Source of the DNA: Verpa conica
Lineage: Eukaryota; Ascomycota; Pezizomycetes; Pezizales; Morchellaceae
Length of the DNA: 64,000 nucleotides
Reading direction: 5' to 3'
Assembly: GCA_033030425.1 (NCBI GenBank)
Contig: JAUFSD010000013.1
Coordinates: forward strand, 992,001 to 1,056,000
Positions 10,701 through 19,561 of the stretch are shown piece after piece. The position numbers were made by a program, and so were the translations under genes. Below the pieces are notes generated by a model. That model was given only the letters and a program-made list of their open reading frames with translations, ran no database searches and was not told the origin of the DNA. Within the stretch, counting starts at the first letter, position 1. Each line of letters begins with the position of its first letter.

Positions 10701-11669
10701 GGGGCAGTGAAAGTTTGTTGGTGCCTGTGGTATGACTGAGGCGTCACTGTAAAGTTCCTTAGCCTTTTCAATAGAGCTTGGGGCTAGGTGTCCTAAAGCA
10801 GAGTGCCAAAAGTCAAATGTGAGGAATGCTGCGTCGTTTACTTCGGGTATTTTAAAAAGTGTTCCGTCAAAAACTGCTTCGAAAAGAATTTTATTATGCT
10901 TAACAATTGAAATCAGATCCCCTTTACCAACCATGGTATATCCCTTTTCCTTAATTTTCCTCCAAGAAAGTAACGGTCGCTCTAGTTCAGGTACAAATAA
11001 AACATCATGAACACGAAAAGAAGAAATAGTCCCATCATTTAACACAGAGTCCATCACCACAGTGCCTTTTCCCTTTATCGCCATGGAAGCCTTTGAAGAG
11101 GACTTCACAAATTCGGAACATGTCTGGAGAGACTCGAACCGTTCTGCGAGGAGGCACATATGAGAGGTTGCTCCAGTGTCAAAGTAGAATAGAGAGTTTC
11201 TTCTTACCGAGTCAGAGTCTTTCCCCGTTGTAACCAGTGCTTTTTCCGATTTCCCCTTCTTATTCTTTTTCCTTTCAGCTTGCATTGCCTTCAGCTTGTC
11301 ACATGCTTCCCATTTATGTTGTCTGTCCTTTAGGGGCGCATCTTTGTGATGTGCATTACACCAGGAACATGTTTCGACATCAACTTTGGGTAGTGGAGCC
11401 ATGGTGACAGGCTTTTTGTAGGGTTTTTGTTTTTGTTTTGCCGCAAATAGGGCTTGCTGATCAGGGAGGGAGGAAGTGTCTTGATGGCTGAGTTCGAGGA
11501 GACGTTGTTTGACATCCGAGAAAGTGAGGTTGTCTTTTGTAGACAAATTGTCCACGACATTTGAATGGTGCTTAACAATAAAGCCAAGCAGAAAGTCACG
11601 TTTTGCCTTGTCTTGTTCCAGGAACTTTGCAAACAGTACTCGATAGTCGTCTTTGGAGCTTTTGGTCAT
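7761..11669 (-). CDS. Ty1/Copia Gag-Pol polyprotein (gag N-terminus missing)
   Basis: An unbroken 1302-residue frame. In order: C-terminal part of gag with a Cys-His motif (CSWCNAHHKDAP, near residue 100); aspartic protease (DTGATSHM, near 165); GAG-pre-integrase (HSALGHLAP) and integrase core (HSDLCGPF near 350, RFRTDNGGEY, then SNGVAERLNR); reverse transcriptase (WVFKVKGDANG near 850, AIYVDDITLFG near 985); RNase H (CEAEYMALAMTAKHYLW near 1200). It encodes all enzymes for reverse transcription and integration. The frame starts only about 18 bases from the LTR and lacks the usual N-terminal gag domain found as a fragment at 15750-16097, so it may not form particles unaided. The lack of stops suggests recent mobility. 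Confidence 0.93.
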   Translation of the reverse strand: MTKSSKDDYRVLFAKFLEQDKAKRDFLLGFIVKHHSNVVDNLSTKDNLTFSDVKQRLLELSHQDTSSLPDQQALFAAKQKQKPYKKPVTMAPLPKVDVETCSWCNAHHKDAPLKDRQHKWEACDKLKAMQAERKKNKKGKSEKALVTTGKDSDSVRRNSLFYFDTGATSHMCLLAERFESLQTCSEFVKSSSKASMAIKGKGTVVMDSVLNDGTISSFRVHDVLFVPELERPLLSWRKIKEKGYTMVGKGDLISIVKHNKILFEAVFDGTLFKIPEVNDAAFLTFDFWHSALGHLAPSSIEKAKELYSDASVIPQAPTNFHCPQCSLSKSTHSKPKSSNTRATQKLELIHSDLCGPFPVPSYGNSLYYITFIDDKTRVSWVRFLKKKLDTAKAIEDFVKEVELQYSLPVKRFRTDNGGEYVNNTLLTFFASKGIVHELTPPYSPESNGVAERLNRTIGEAVRAMILPLGDKRLWADAVATFIYIKNRQPHSSVKNQTPYECFYDIKPTIHHLQPFGRECYVHIPENKRSAGSKLSPRATRGIFTGYTNVNHHYRVFLPEEKKSVITGDVFFPPLKPEGAQLTSKTPIKHVVRKTPNTSISYTETEGFPTDEMWFNWMDRNPETANTWFHQGHPKVTTLFQQAYENGKRDGFLGPQFWEFQNPTPSIQSSNNDELYVNPNNIPPSPTPSAMDLDSLVDSLRLSQAAPSDPMSEVSHHPQLPLDESLPSFHSSFHPPRTRYGREIHPPREWWIVPRVPTPPPASSEHGSSLPDAEPLMIEDTPSEDTILVSVLEVSEPKTYRQAVNSADSDKWTLAMNKELDSLKENEVWDVVDKPPQRNIVDSKWVFKVKGDANGQVERYKARLVAKGFSQEHGLDYDEVFSPVVRFDSLRLLLAITAIKGWRVRQLDVKTAFLYGILNKEIYMQLPEGSRSDNKVARLKRCIYGLKQSPREWYGRLVTYLQPYGFSSSAFDPCVLTHSSGEIFLAIYVDDITLFGPDNDLVEQSVQLMKSEFKVNDMGSLNYLLGIQIEYNKDGISLSQTAFIDKILSRFSMSDCNPVTTPIDPNHRLMKACDNDERVNATEYRQIIGSLMYLVTATRPDLAYTITHLSQFCLDPTKVHLNAAKRVLRYLKGTKNRKLLYPTGTSLPLSAYTDASHGNCLDTRRSFFGYLFQLGQSTISWCSRKQESVATSTCEAEYMALAMTAKHYLWLTRAINELLKTQIPHALLCDSNSADDIARNPKLNDRSKHIDISYHFVRELIEDGTINLLHVASADNFADICTKGLPRQTHDHLCSYIFNETTK

Positions 11670-11687
11670 TTTATAGAGCCTTAGCCA
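11670..11687 (-). other. possible primer-binding site between Copia LTR and pol
   Basis: Directly after the LTR's terminal CA (minus strand) comes TGGCTAAGGCTCTATAAA and then the ATG. TGG next to the LTR is the usual first triplet of a tRNA primer site. I do not recognise the tRNA, and the stretch could instead be leftover gag codons. Confidence 0.35.
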
Positions 11688-12303
11688 TGTGAAGAATAGC
11701 GGAGTAACAGCTTAGGACGCAAGTCCTAATGGTATAACTCTACAGGTACGATGCACAGAAAGAAGCGTAAGGCCAGTGAATGGGTGGTAGCAACAGAGTA
11801 GACTATTACTATAAAGAACAGGCAAGCGAAAAGTCTGAGCATGTAATACCAAACAAGATAGCGTAGTAGATTGTTGTCTATGTCTAGAGAATTACTGTCC
11901 CAGAAAGAGGGAGAACAGCCCGCTATTTATACAGAAAAGTCCTTTATCCTCCAACCAAGATAACTATGTGAAAACCGAGGTGGGAACGCCGTTTGACCCT
12001 GAAAACCGTAACAAAGTAAAGGTAACCAAAAGAAATGAGTAATACAATGCTTGTAAGCGAAATGGTGTGTTGAGTAAACATAAATGAGCGCAACAAAATA
12101 TGACTCATAACAAATGGCGCAATACATGTGAGTAATAAGGTATGCGACCTTTCGATAAACATTAGTAGTTATGTAAAAATGTAATAAATGTAAAAATGTA
12201 TCAAGAAAACAATCAGAACTGTCATCGTAATGAAATGTAGCAAATGGAGATAAAATGTTATACAATCAAGGAAAGACAGACTGAGAATCTCGAAAAAATA
12301 ACA
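11688..12303 (-). repeat. Copia 5' LTR of the long copy
   Basis: 616 bp, TG...CA ends on the minus strand, nearly identical to 7138-7753. Its outer end is followed by GTAAT (12304-12308), the right half of the target duplication. Confidence 0.9.
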
Positions 12304-12475
12304 GTAATAAGGTATGCGACCTTTCGATAAACATTAGTAGTTATGTAAAAATGTAATAAATGTAAAAATGTATCAAGAAAACAATCAGTTCTGCCGTCGT
12401 AATGAAATGTAGCAAATGGAGATAAAATGTTATACAATCAAGGAAAGACAGACTGAGAATCTCGAAAAAATAACA
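12304..12475 (-). repeat. outer Copia solo LTR, right part
   Basis: It repeats the last about 170 bases of the Copia LTR (GTAATAAGGTATGCGACC to AAAAAATAACA) and completes the LTR begun at 5802-6250. It is followed by AGAAT, matching 5797-5801. Confidence 0.85.
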
Positions 12476-12531
12476 AGAATCTGCTGCCGGGACTAGGGAG
12501 GCTCCAGGGTATAACTTGTCTAGTGCTGGGG
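12476..12531 (-). pseudogene. second Gypsy pol fragment, upstream piece
   Basis: 56 bases whose minus-strand frame (PALDKLYPGASLVPA) runs on into the piece at 5801-5282 once the Copia block is removed. It is cut off at the Gypsy LTR boundary at 12532. Confidence 0.75.
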
Positions 12532-13693
12532 TGTAAAACTGGCCTATACAATTGTCCAGGCTACGTCCCGTCAAGCTTAGAGTTCAGTTCGAAGATATAA
12601 GATACCAACTACCAAGGTCTCCTCAGTTAACAGTAGTAGTTGTTCCCTTAAATCGCACAAGAGAGTTACGAACTACGATATTGTCAAGACTCACTAGAGT
12701 TAGTTTTTAATAAGGCGGAAAGTCGTTCAGTTGAAACTTCAAAAGTCACAAGCAAAATTATAGGTAATAGAGTTTATAAGGTAAAGGTAGTTCGATAGAT
12801 TCAAATATATTGATAAGACTCGTTCTTCCCGTTGATGTTTTTGGTAAAGAGACAAATCTGCTGACTATTTTATATACCGCCGTTTGGGCTCGCGGATTTA
12901 TTCTAAATCCTAATACAAACGCCTGGGAACCCCCGAAGACCCTGAAAACCTGCCAAGCAATCACGCCATACAATACAAATCTTACAACACACTCAAAACG
13001 CCAATACAAATACATTCCCCTCATACTTATACAAATCCCGACCAGTCCAAGCACTTTGTCCCGGCTCTATCGTCTATTCTAGTCAAGCCCAAAGGTGTAC
13101 TAGAGTAATGCAATCATGTAAAGCTGTTAGTGAACCAATCTGTACTCTGCGGACGGGCCGATAAGTGTACTAACCACCGTATCTGTTCCGTCCTTGCATG
13201 TTCCCTCGTGGCAGAGAGTCACCAAAGCCCTTTGGTACTAATCAGCAAGCAGTACTAGGAAGCGGGGCCTTCCTCCATACCGTTAGTTGTTAAAAAACAT
13301 GCGCCGACTGGCGGAGGGCACAACTCCATCAGTTCTTATCCGATTTCCTTGATTCTTTCACCAGTCAGCTCCAAATCATGCCTTCTCATATACACTCCGG
13401 ATTTGGTTCGGACGAACGAATTCTCCTGACACTCCAGGGGTTATTTTTGGGGTCCAAAGGTTGTGTTTTTACTATGTGTTTACAGCAACTCTGAGGGGCC
13501 CCCCCCAGCACCCGGTGGGTGGCATAGTGGGGCGCCCTGCAGAAGATAGCCGTCAGCAATTATATCCACACATGCTTCTCCCCAAACCCCAGTCACGTTT
13601 TAAGAAACAAACAAGGGATCAAGTTACCTAGATAGTCAAACAAGTGGTCTTCATGGTTCCCAGAATTACTCCTCTTATCAGGTGCCTACAACA
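12532..13693 (-). repeat. Gypsy LTR, minus orientation (copy B)
   Basis: A 1162-bp copy of the 4118-5281 LTR in reverse. On its 5' side in element orientation lies a purine tract (13694 onward, AAAAAAGGGGGGGAAG on the minus strand), so it looks like a 3' LTR of an element lying to its right. I find no matching 5-bp flanks. Confidence 0.9.
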
Positions 13694-13972
13694 CTTCCCC
13701 CCCTTTTTTGGATGTGGTGGGGGTAGATAATCTGTTTTATCAGAGTCTTCTTCTGTAGTTTGGGTATCAGAATTAGTATTTAGATGGCTCCCTGAGCTTT
13801 CACCGTGGTTTTTGTCATCCCAGTCATAAGCATCTGGACTAGTAGGTAACTCAGTATAGGCCTGATTGACTGGCGTAGTTGGTGAAGGGGGGGGTGAAGG
13901 GTTTTTGTGTGGTCTGTGTTGATGCTTTCCCTTTCTACGGACCCTTGAAGCGCAGTTTATTCTTTTAGACAT
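13694..13972 (-). CDS. short frame upstream of a Gypsy polypurine tract, unknown
   Basis: A minus-strand frame with a plausible ATG at 13972 (MSKRINCASRVRRKGKHQ) runs through a basic segment, then a Pro/Ser/Thr-rich and acidic segment (TPVNQAYTELPTSPDAY, TEEDSDKTDYLPPP). It enters the LTR, where it stops near 13628. It sits exactly where the last codons of an LTR element's internal region belong. It may be a product of a non-autonomous Gypsy derivative. I recognise no domain. Confidence 0.35.
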
Positions 13973-14632
13973 TGACAAATGAAATGGATAAAGAGGGTGG
14001 GTAAAGAGTGGGTAAAGAACAAAGGGTAAAGAACGTGGGTAAAGACCGTGGTGGTGGAAGCTAGCGAGGAGGTTAGGAGAGATGGGAGCATGGCCTGGGG
14101 GGCCTTGCTTATTTGTAGCCTCTTGGACTGACATGTGGACCGACACGTGATACACTTCATATGTAAAAGTAATAGAAGCAACTTTGGCAGACGATATATA
14201 ATATATATATGATCAACTATTCAAAATATATAAGCAGCTTCCCTAAAGCCCCCAGAGCTTTCCCTACAGCTTTCAAAACATACTAAATGATCCAAATAAT
14301 AACCCTAACCCATAGATCTATAATAAAAAAACCAATAATAATAATTCCCTAGGCTCCAGAGCCCCCCCGGAGTCTTTAGAAATGCTTAAGAAGCTAGCCA
14401 AATAATAATCCATAGAGAGATAAATAAAAAAAGAAATCAATGATAAACTTCCTCCAATGGTCTCCAGAGCCTCCCCTGTTGTTTTTGAAAACATATGAAA
14501 TTAACCCAAATAATACCAACCCATTGAGACAAAAAAAATATAATAGACCCATGAGATATATCAAATAAGTAAATAAAAGAAATATAGAAAATCAAAATCC
14601 TCCACAAGTGTCTCTAGGGCCTTTATCTGGGC
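13973..14632. other. AT-rich spacer inside the transposon cluster
   Basis: I see no coding signal. From about 14190 the sequence is strongly AT-rich, with several loosely repeated blocks in which an AG(A/C)GC(C/T)CC-like core is followed by A/T runs (near 14250, 14350, 14460, 14610). It is probably the decayed internal region of an LTR element. Confidence 0.4.
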
Positions 14633-15593
14633 TCAAGGAAGCGCTGCGTCTCTCTGGGCTTGGTTAGTGATAACTCCATTCACCCACCAGTCACAATCTC
14701 CACGGACCCACACATGAGGGAATTTGTCTAGATATCTCCTAATTGCTTCATTAAGAAGGTCCTGCTGCCTATTCCTGCATCTCTCGATGCTAGCCAAAAG
14801 CTTCTGCCAGCCTTCATCAGATATTGGCCAACGACGCCTAACTGCAGTCTCGGTATCCGAGTTTTCCGGCGCCTCCAAAAACTCGGCAAATATACCAATA
14901 TCAACATACCTGTGTTGCCCTGGGGCTGGGGTTTGAGTCCCCCGAACGGCCCTGTGGAGCACAACAAGTATTCTGCTGGGATTTATCGCTAAGTTTTTGG
15001 CTAATACTAACCAAGCTTTGATATCCTCATCGCCATGCAATTGGATAGCTTTGGGATTGGTGGGGAGATTGGTGTCAAGAACAATGGCACCACCAAATCA
15101 AATGGGGGCTGGGGGTCCCAGGGCACTGGTAGCCCCCATAGAAAGCTCTAGGCTCTCTACCTGCCGGAATATGTCGAGTAACGCACCTAATAAGATCAGC
15201 CATAGTAGGTTCGTTGAGAACACCCATAGCAACGGGCAGGCAACCACTGCCAGCCAAGGTACCACACCACCGATATTCAATACCAGTATTGATTGCTGCA
15301 GAGGCACGATCAGGATCAACAATATGGAAAGTCAAAGGAGCCTCCAAAGAGGCTCTGGGGGGCCCAACATCGACTCTACGGCGTTCGCCACATGGGGCAT
15401 CTTTGATAAGAGCTGAGGATTCGGCGGCCCAGGCTCCAGCCCACTCTCTCTCGGCCAGGCCATTTGATTTGTGGTCCTTATTTGTAACGTCATTGATAAA
15501 GTTGTTGAGAGCCGCTTGAAAGACTTTCAGAGACTCAGGCTTGGTGGCTCTCCCCTCTGCTTCAGCTCTTCGAGCCGTAGCGATATCTGTCAG
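14633..15593 (-). pseudogene. degraded coding region of unknown family between LTRs
   Basis: Two minus-strand frames (15593-15075 and about 15098-14633) are joined by one apparent frame change near 15085-15100 and together give about 310 residues. The first begins inside the LTR junction without a convincing start, is rich in Ala and charged residues (ATARRAEAEGRATKPES, FQAALNNFINDVTNKD) and continues into AERARAE-like and IVDPDRASAAINTGIEYRW segments. The second reads AIVLDTNLPTNPKAIQLHGD, then AFPH-like charged stretches, ending NQAQRDAALP. GC content and codon use are far more gene-like than the flanks. No transposon domain is evident; it could be a captured host gene or an unfamiliar element protein. 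Confidence 0.45.
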
Positions 15594-15711
15594 TATTGTA
15601 GGCACCTGATAAGAGAAGTATTTCTGGGAACCATGAAGACCACTTGTTTGACTATCTAGGTAACTTGATCCCTCATTCGTTTCTCAAACGTGACAGGGGT
15701 TTGGGGAGAAG
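15594..15711 (+). repeat. Gypsy LTR fragment, plus orientation (copy C, 5' end)
   Basis: It matches the first about 118 bases of the 4118-5281 LTR (TATTGTAGGCACCTGATAAG...) and breaks at GGGGAGAAG, where the Copia LTR begins. A further piece of the same LTR in the same orientation resumes at 16554. Confidence 0.85.
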
Positions 15712-16553
15712 TGTGAAGAATAGCGGAATAACAGCTTAGGACGTAAAACCCGATTGAGGAGACAGTTGAAGAACTGAACCTCTCCTTCTCGGAACGTGTC
15801 AGTAAGGACAAACCTATTACCATCAAACTCGACAATGTGCGCCCTCTTGAGGGACAACACAACTACAACACATGGGCAGCTGTGATGAAAATCATCCTGA
15901 AAGGGATGAAGGTCTACGAAATCATGGTAGACGGAGCTGAACCACCAACCGGTTCAAGCGCAAAAGAGAAAGCAGCATACGAATCTCTATGCAACCAAGC
16001 CTCAGCGGTCTTCATTCAGGTTGTTTCAACCGATCTTTTGGAGAAAATCATCGAACTGGAACATCCCCACAAAATGTGGACTTATCTGAGCATGTAATAC
16101 CAAACAAGATAGCGCGGTAGATTGTCGTCTATGTCTAGAGAATTATTGTCCCAGAAAGAGGGAGAACGGCCCGCTATTTATACAGAGAAGTCCTTTATCC
16201 TCCAACCGAGATAACTATGTGAAAACCGAGGTGGGAACGCCGTTTGACCCTGAAAACCGTAACAAAGTAAAGGTAACCAAAAGAAATGAGTAATACAATG
16301 CTTGTAAGCGAAGTGGTGTGTTGAGTAAACACAAATGAGCGCAACAAAATATGACTCATAACAAATAGTGCAGTACACGTGAGTAATAAGGTATGCGACC
16401 TTTCGATAAACATTAATAGTTATGTAAAATGTAATAAATGTAAAAATGTATCAAGAAAACAATCAGAACTGTCATCATAATAAAATGTAGCAAATGGAGA
16501 TAAAATGTTATACAAACAAGGAAAGACAGACTGAGAAACTCGAAAAAATAACA
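15712..16553 (-). mobile_element. Copia LTR variant carrying an antisense gag fragment
   Basis: The outer parts match the Copia LTR (TGTGAAGAATAGCGG at 15712; CGAAAAAATAACA ending at 16553). The segment normally between TTAGGACG and TCTGAGCATG (about 150 bp) is replaced by about 345 bp of plus-strand gag sequence. It is inserted within a Gypsy LTR, of which about 70 bp is missing at the insertion point, and no target duplication is visible. A rearrangement product is more likely than a simple insertion. Confidence 0.75.
15750..16088 (+). pseudogene. Copia gag N-terminal fragment (UBN2/DUF4219-like)
   Basis: An open plus-strand stretch reading LSFSERVSKDKPITIKL, then RPLEGQHNYNTWAAVMK, MVDGAEPPTG, AAYESLCNQASAVFIQVV and HPHKMWTYL. 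The pattern (G.NY..W..., then ...A...I...V) is typical of the N-terminal gag domain of Copia elements. It ends where LTR sequence resumes (GAGCATGTAATACC). It has the domain that the long Copia frame at 7761-11669 lacks, so it probably comes from the same or a sister family. It is read antisense to the LTR around it. Confidence 0.75.
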
Positions 16554-16610
16554 GGGGGGGCCCCTCAAAGTTGCTGTAAACGCATAGTAAAAACACAAGC
16601 TTTGGACCCC
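16554..16610 (+). repeat. Gypsy LTR fragment (copy C, continued)
   Basis: GGGGGGGCCCCTCAAAGTTG to TTTGGACCCC matches 4308-4362 of the complete LTR, then changes to unrelated sequence at a shared ACCCC, which suggests joining at microhomology. Confidence 0.8.
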
Positions 16611-16704
16611 GCCAAAAGCGGAGTAATTATTGTACCGGAGTGGTACCGGATCGGGAAGGTTAGTATTGCTTTATTGTTTGATTCTGGCATGGATCGGAGA
16701 TTAA
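16606..16704 (+). repeat. left arm of a ~98-bp inverted repeat flanking a Gypsy LTR
   Basis: ACCCCGCCAAAAGCGGAGTA to GGATCGGAGATTAA matches the reverse complement of 18010-18109 with scattered differences. Between the arms lies the Gypsy LTR at 16706-17863 plus about 145 bp. Confidence 0.8.
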
Positions 16705-16705
16705 G

Positions 16706-17863
16706 TGTAAAACTGGCCTATACAATTGTCCAAGCTACGTCCCGTCAAGCTTAGAGTTCAGTCCGAAGGTATAAGATACCAACTACCAAGGTCTCCTCAG
16801 TCAACAGTAGTAGTTGTTCCCTTAAATCACACAAGAGAGTTACGAACTACGATATCGTTAAGACTCACTAGAATTGGTTAGATAAAGCGGAAAGCCGTTC
16901 AGTTGAAGCTTCGAAAGTCACAAGCAAGTTGTTTTGTAATAGGGTTATAAAGTAGGTAGTTCGATAGATTCAAATATATTGATAAGACTCGTTCTTCCCG
17001 TTGATGTTTTGGTAAAGAAACAAATCTGCCGACTATTTTATATACCGCGGTTTGGGCTCGCGGATTTATTCTAAATCCTAATTCAAACGCCTGGGAACCC
17101 CCGAAGACCCTGAAAACCTGCCAAGCAATCACGCCATACAATACAAATCTTATAACACAGTGATAACGCCAATACAAATACATTCCCCCCATACTTATAC
17201 AAATCCCGACCAGTCCAAGCACTTTGACCCGGCCTTATCGTCTATTCTAGTCAAGCCCGAAGGTGTACTAGAGTAATGCAATCATGTAAAGTTGTTAGTG
17301 AACCAATCTGTACTCTGCGGACGGGCCGATAAGTGTACTACCCACCGTATCTGTTCCGTCCTTGCATGTTCCCTCGTGGCAGAGAGTCACCAAAGCCCTT
17401 TGGTACTAATCAGCAAGCAGTACTGGGAAGTGGGGCCTTCCTTCATACCATTAGTTTGTCAAGAAACATGCTCCGACTGGTGGAGGGCACAACTCCGTCA
17501 GTTTTTATCTGATTTCCTCGATTCTTTCACCAGTCAGCTCCAAATCATGCCTTCTCATATACCTTCCGGATTTGGTTCGGACGGACAAATTTTCCTGACG
17601 CTCCAGGGGTTACTTTTAGGGTCCAAAGCTTGTATTTTTACTATGCGTTTACAGCAACTCTGAGGGGCCCCCCCAGCACCCGGTGGGTGGCACAGTGGGG
17701 CACCCTGCAGGAGATAGCCGCCAGCAATAATATTCACACGCGCTTCTCCCCAAACCCCTATCGCGTTTCTCAAGAAACGAACAAGGGATTTAGTTACCTA
17801 GATAGTCAAACAAGTGGTCTTCATGGTTCCCAGAAATACTCCTTTTATCAGGTGCCTACAACA
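16706..17863 (-). repeat. Gypsy LTR, minus orientation (copy D)
   Basis: A 1158-bp copy of the LTR in reverse (TGTAAAACTGGCC to GCCTACAACA). No internal coding region is attached on either side, so it is probably a solo LTR, although the 5-bp flanks do not match. Confidence 0.88.
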
Positions 17864-18009
17864 CACGGCAGGTTTTATACTAAAACAAAAACATACATAA
17901 ACTAGCCAGAGCATTCCATGCTCCGGTCCAAAAACAGATAAACAGTAATCAAAAATAACCCGGCACAACCATTCCTCCATTTCTGTCATGTTCCTCCGAT
18001 CCCGGTACC

Positions 18010-18109
18010 CTAATCTCCGATCCATGCCAGGATCAAAACACTAAAGAAATACTAATCATCCCGATCCGGTACCACCCCGGTACAACAATTACTCCACTTT
18101 CGGCGGGGT
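18010..18109 (-). repeat. right arm of the ~98-bp inverted repeat
   Basis: Reverse complement of 16606-16704 (TAATCTCCGATCCATGCC to CGGCGGGGTT). It could be the terminal repeat of an unidentified element into which the LTR inserted. Confidence 0.8.
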
Positions 18110-19561
18110 TCCCAAACATAGTAAAATAGATTCAAAGAAACAATAAAGAAATCCCAAGGTGGTTAGTGCCATAACCGCATCCAAAACAAGTAAAACAAAG
18201 AACAAAGTAACACAGCAGGGGCGGTTACACTTCCGGCCCCTGTCATTCCTGTTCGCGTTACCTAAAACCACTATTCTACCATTACAAATTCCCTTGGATA
18301 TGCCATGTCCTTCTTTCAAGTCACTTTCTCATACTAGCCCAGTACTAAAAATAGAAACGTCCCTTTGAGACTTCTCAGACATCCTATCCCCATTCCGTTT
18401 TCTCCGACATATGCGCAAACCCCAAAAAAGTTTAACCCCCAAAATCCGGCATCCCATCAACGTTCTGTGCGATGGCGCTGACTTAAAGAACGCTTTCCGG
18501 GCCTCTCTTGTAAAATGGCGGCGCTATTGCGCACGCAATCGATTCAATCTCCTCATGGGGGCAGTATTAAAGGTGACCCGCTTCCATAGGCACCGGTCCA
18601 ATTTGGAACTGGTTGCTCTATATGTTGCCCAAATATTTCCAAGGCTGCCCGTGATAGGGGTAGCGGGAGAGGCAGCAAAGCAGGTATATTTTTGTATATA
18701 GATTAGATAGAATATAAAGAATTGATAATTGAGAATTGAGACTTTTCTAGACACAACTTTTTGTTCTACTCTTATTGAGGCTTTTCCGGCATCTCCCGGA
18801 CTGCTAGTGTCTGCCTTAAGATCTCCTGGAGATGACGTGCAGCGTAAAGCACTTGTGAGAGTAGGTTTGCAAAATCGTCGCCCTACTTGCCCCGCTCTCC
18901 AGGAGAGCAGGGCGGAATCTCTGTTTTTGCTGATGTAAGAGAGAAAGAAATTGAAACAAAAGAAACAATGTTGTATAGTCAGGAAGGGGTGGAGTGGGCA
19001 ATAGAGATTTTTAAAGAATTTGTTAAGAAAGGAGGTATGAAGGAGAAAAGTGATTTAAATTGGCAAGAATGGGGATGGGGCAGGTTGGACAGGGAAATTA
19101 TATAAGAAAAGGTAGTGTTTAGAAGTAAGGCGTGTAGTCAGAGCTATAGGCTGGAAGCGGAGGATTACCATAACCGAAAGGTTCATGTAATTAATGAATT
19201 AAACAAAAAAAAAAAAAAAAAAAACTGCGGTCCGGCTTTATGGCCGTGTGCACCATAGTCTGCCTAAAGACGAGCTGTAAGCGTGCTTCTCACTTGTTCT
19301 CACGAGCCTTACATCAATTACCAATGCCGCACATATAAACAAAAGGTATCATTGGTATTAAGTACATAACAGTTAAATCAGCTGACGCTAAATACGTAGA
19401 GAAAAAAATACATGTAGATTGACGAAGAACTATAAACAACCTCGCCAAGTACAACTAAAGGTATATTGACTCTCTCCATCCTCCTCCCCCTAAATTACCA
19501 ATCGTAACCACTGAGAAATAAGCATAGCACATCTAATAGAAAAAGAACCTTTCCTCGCTCA
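18110..19561. other. intergenic, decayed sequence with a poly-A run
   Basis: There are only short frames here, without recognisable domains. A run of about 21 A at 19207-19227, preceded by a gene-like purine-rich stretch (18940-19110), resembles the 3' tail of a retroposed sequence. The palindrome GCTCTCCAGGAGAGC lies near 18895. The 3' end of the RAX1-like gene begins at 19562. Confidence 0.4.

Larger units (their letters stand above)
6251..12303 (-). mobile_element. inner Ty1/Copia retrotransposon array (LTR - pol - LTR - deleted copy - partial LTR)
   Basis: Read on the minus strand: complete LTR (12303-11688), internal coding region (11669-7761), complete LTR (7753-7138), a second internal copy with most of pol deleted (7119 to about 6469), and the truncated last LTR (about 6468-6251). 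The block is flanked by GTAAT at 6246-6250 and 12304-12308, a 5-bp target duplication. It lies inside an older solo LTR of the same family. Two internal regions sharing a middle LTR is what recombination between LTRs of tandem copies would leave. Confidence 0.88.

Noticed and set aside
5802..12475. Repeated 60-110-codon frames on the minus strand (MYCAICYESYFVA type) as genes
   Set aside because: They recur identically in each Copia LTR and have no independent support; they are LTR sequence read in frame.
4118..17863. Recurring frames in the Gypsy LTRs (MIRLVLPVDVFGKE and MNQSVLCGRADKC types)
   Set aside because: They are present in every LTR copy and shift or break between copies, so they are not conserved proteins.
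19207..19227. Poly-A run as proof of a LINE element
   Set aside because: No reverse transcriptase or target duplication is seen nearby; noted only as a possible retroposed tail.
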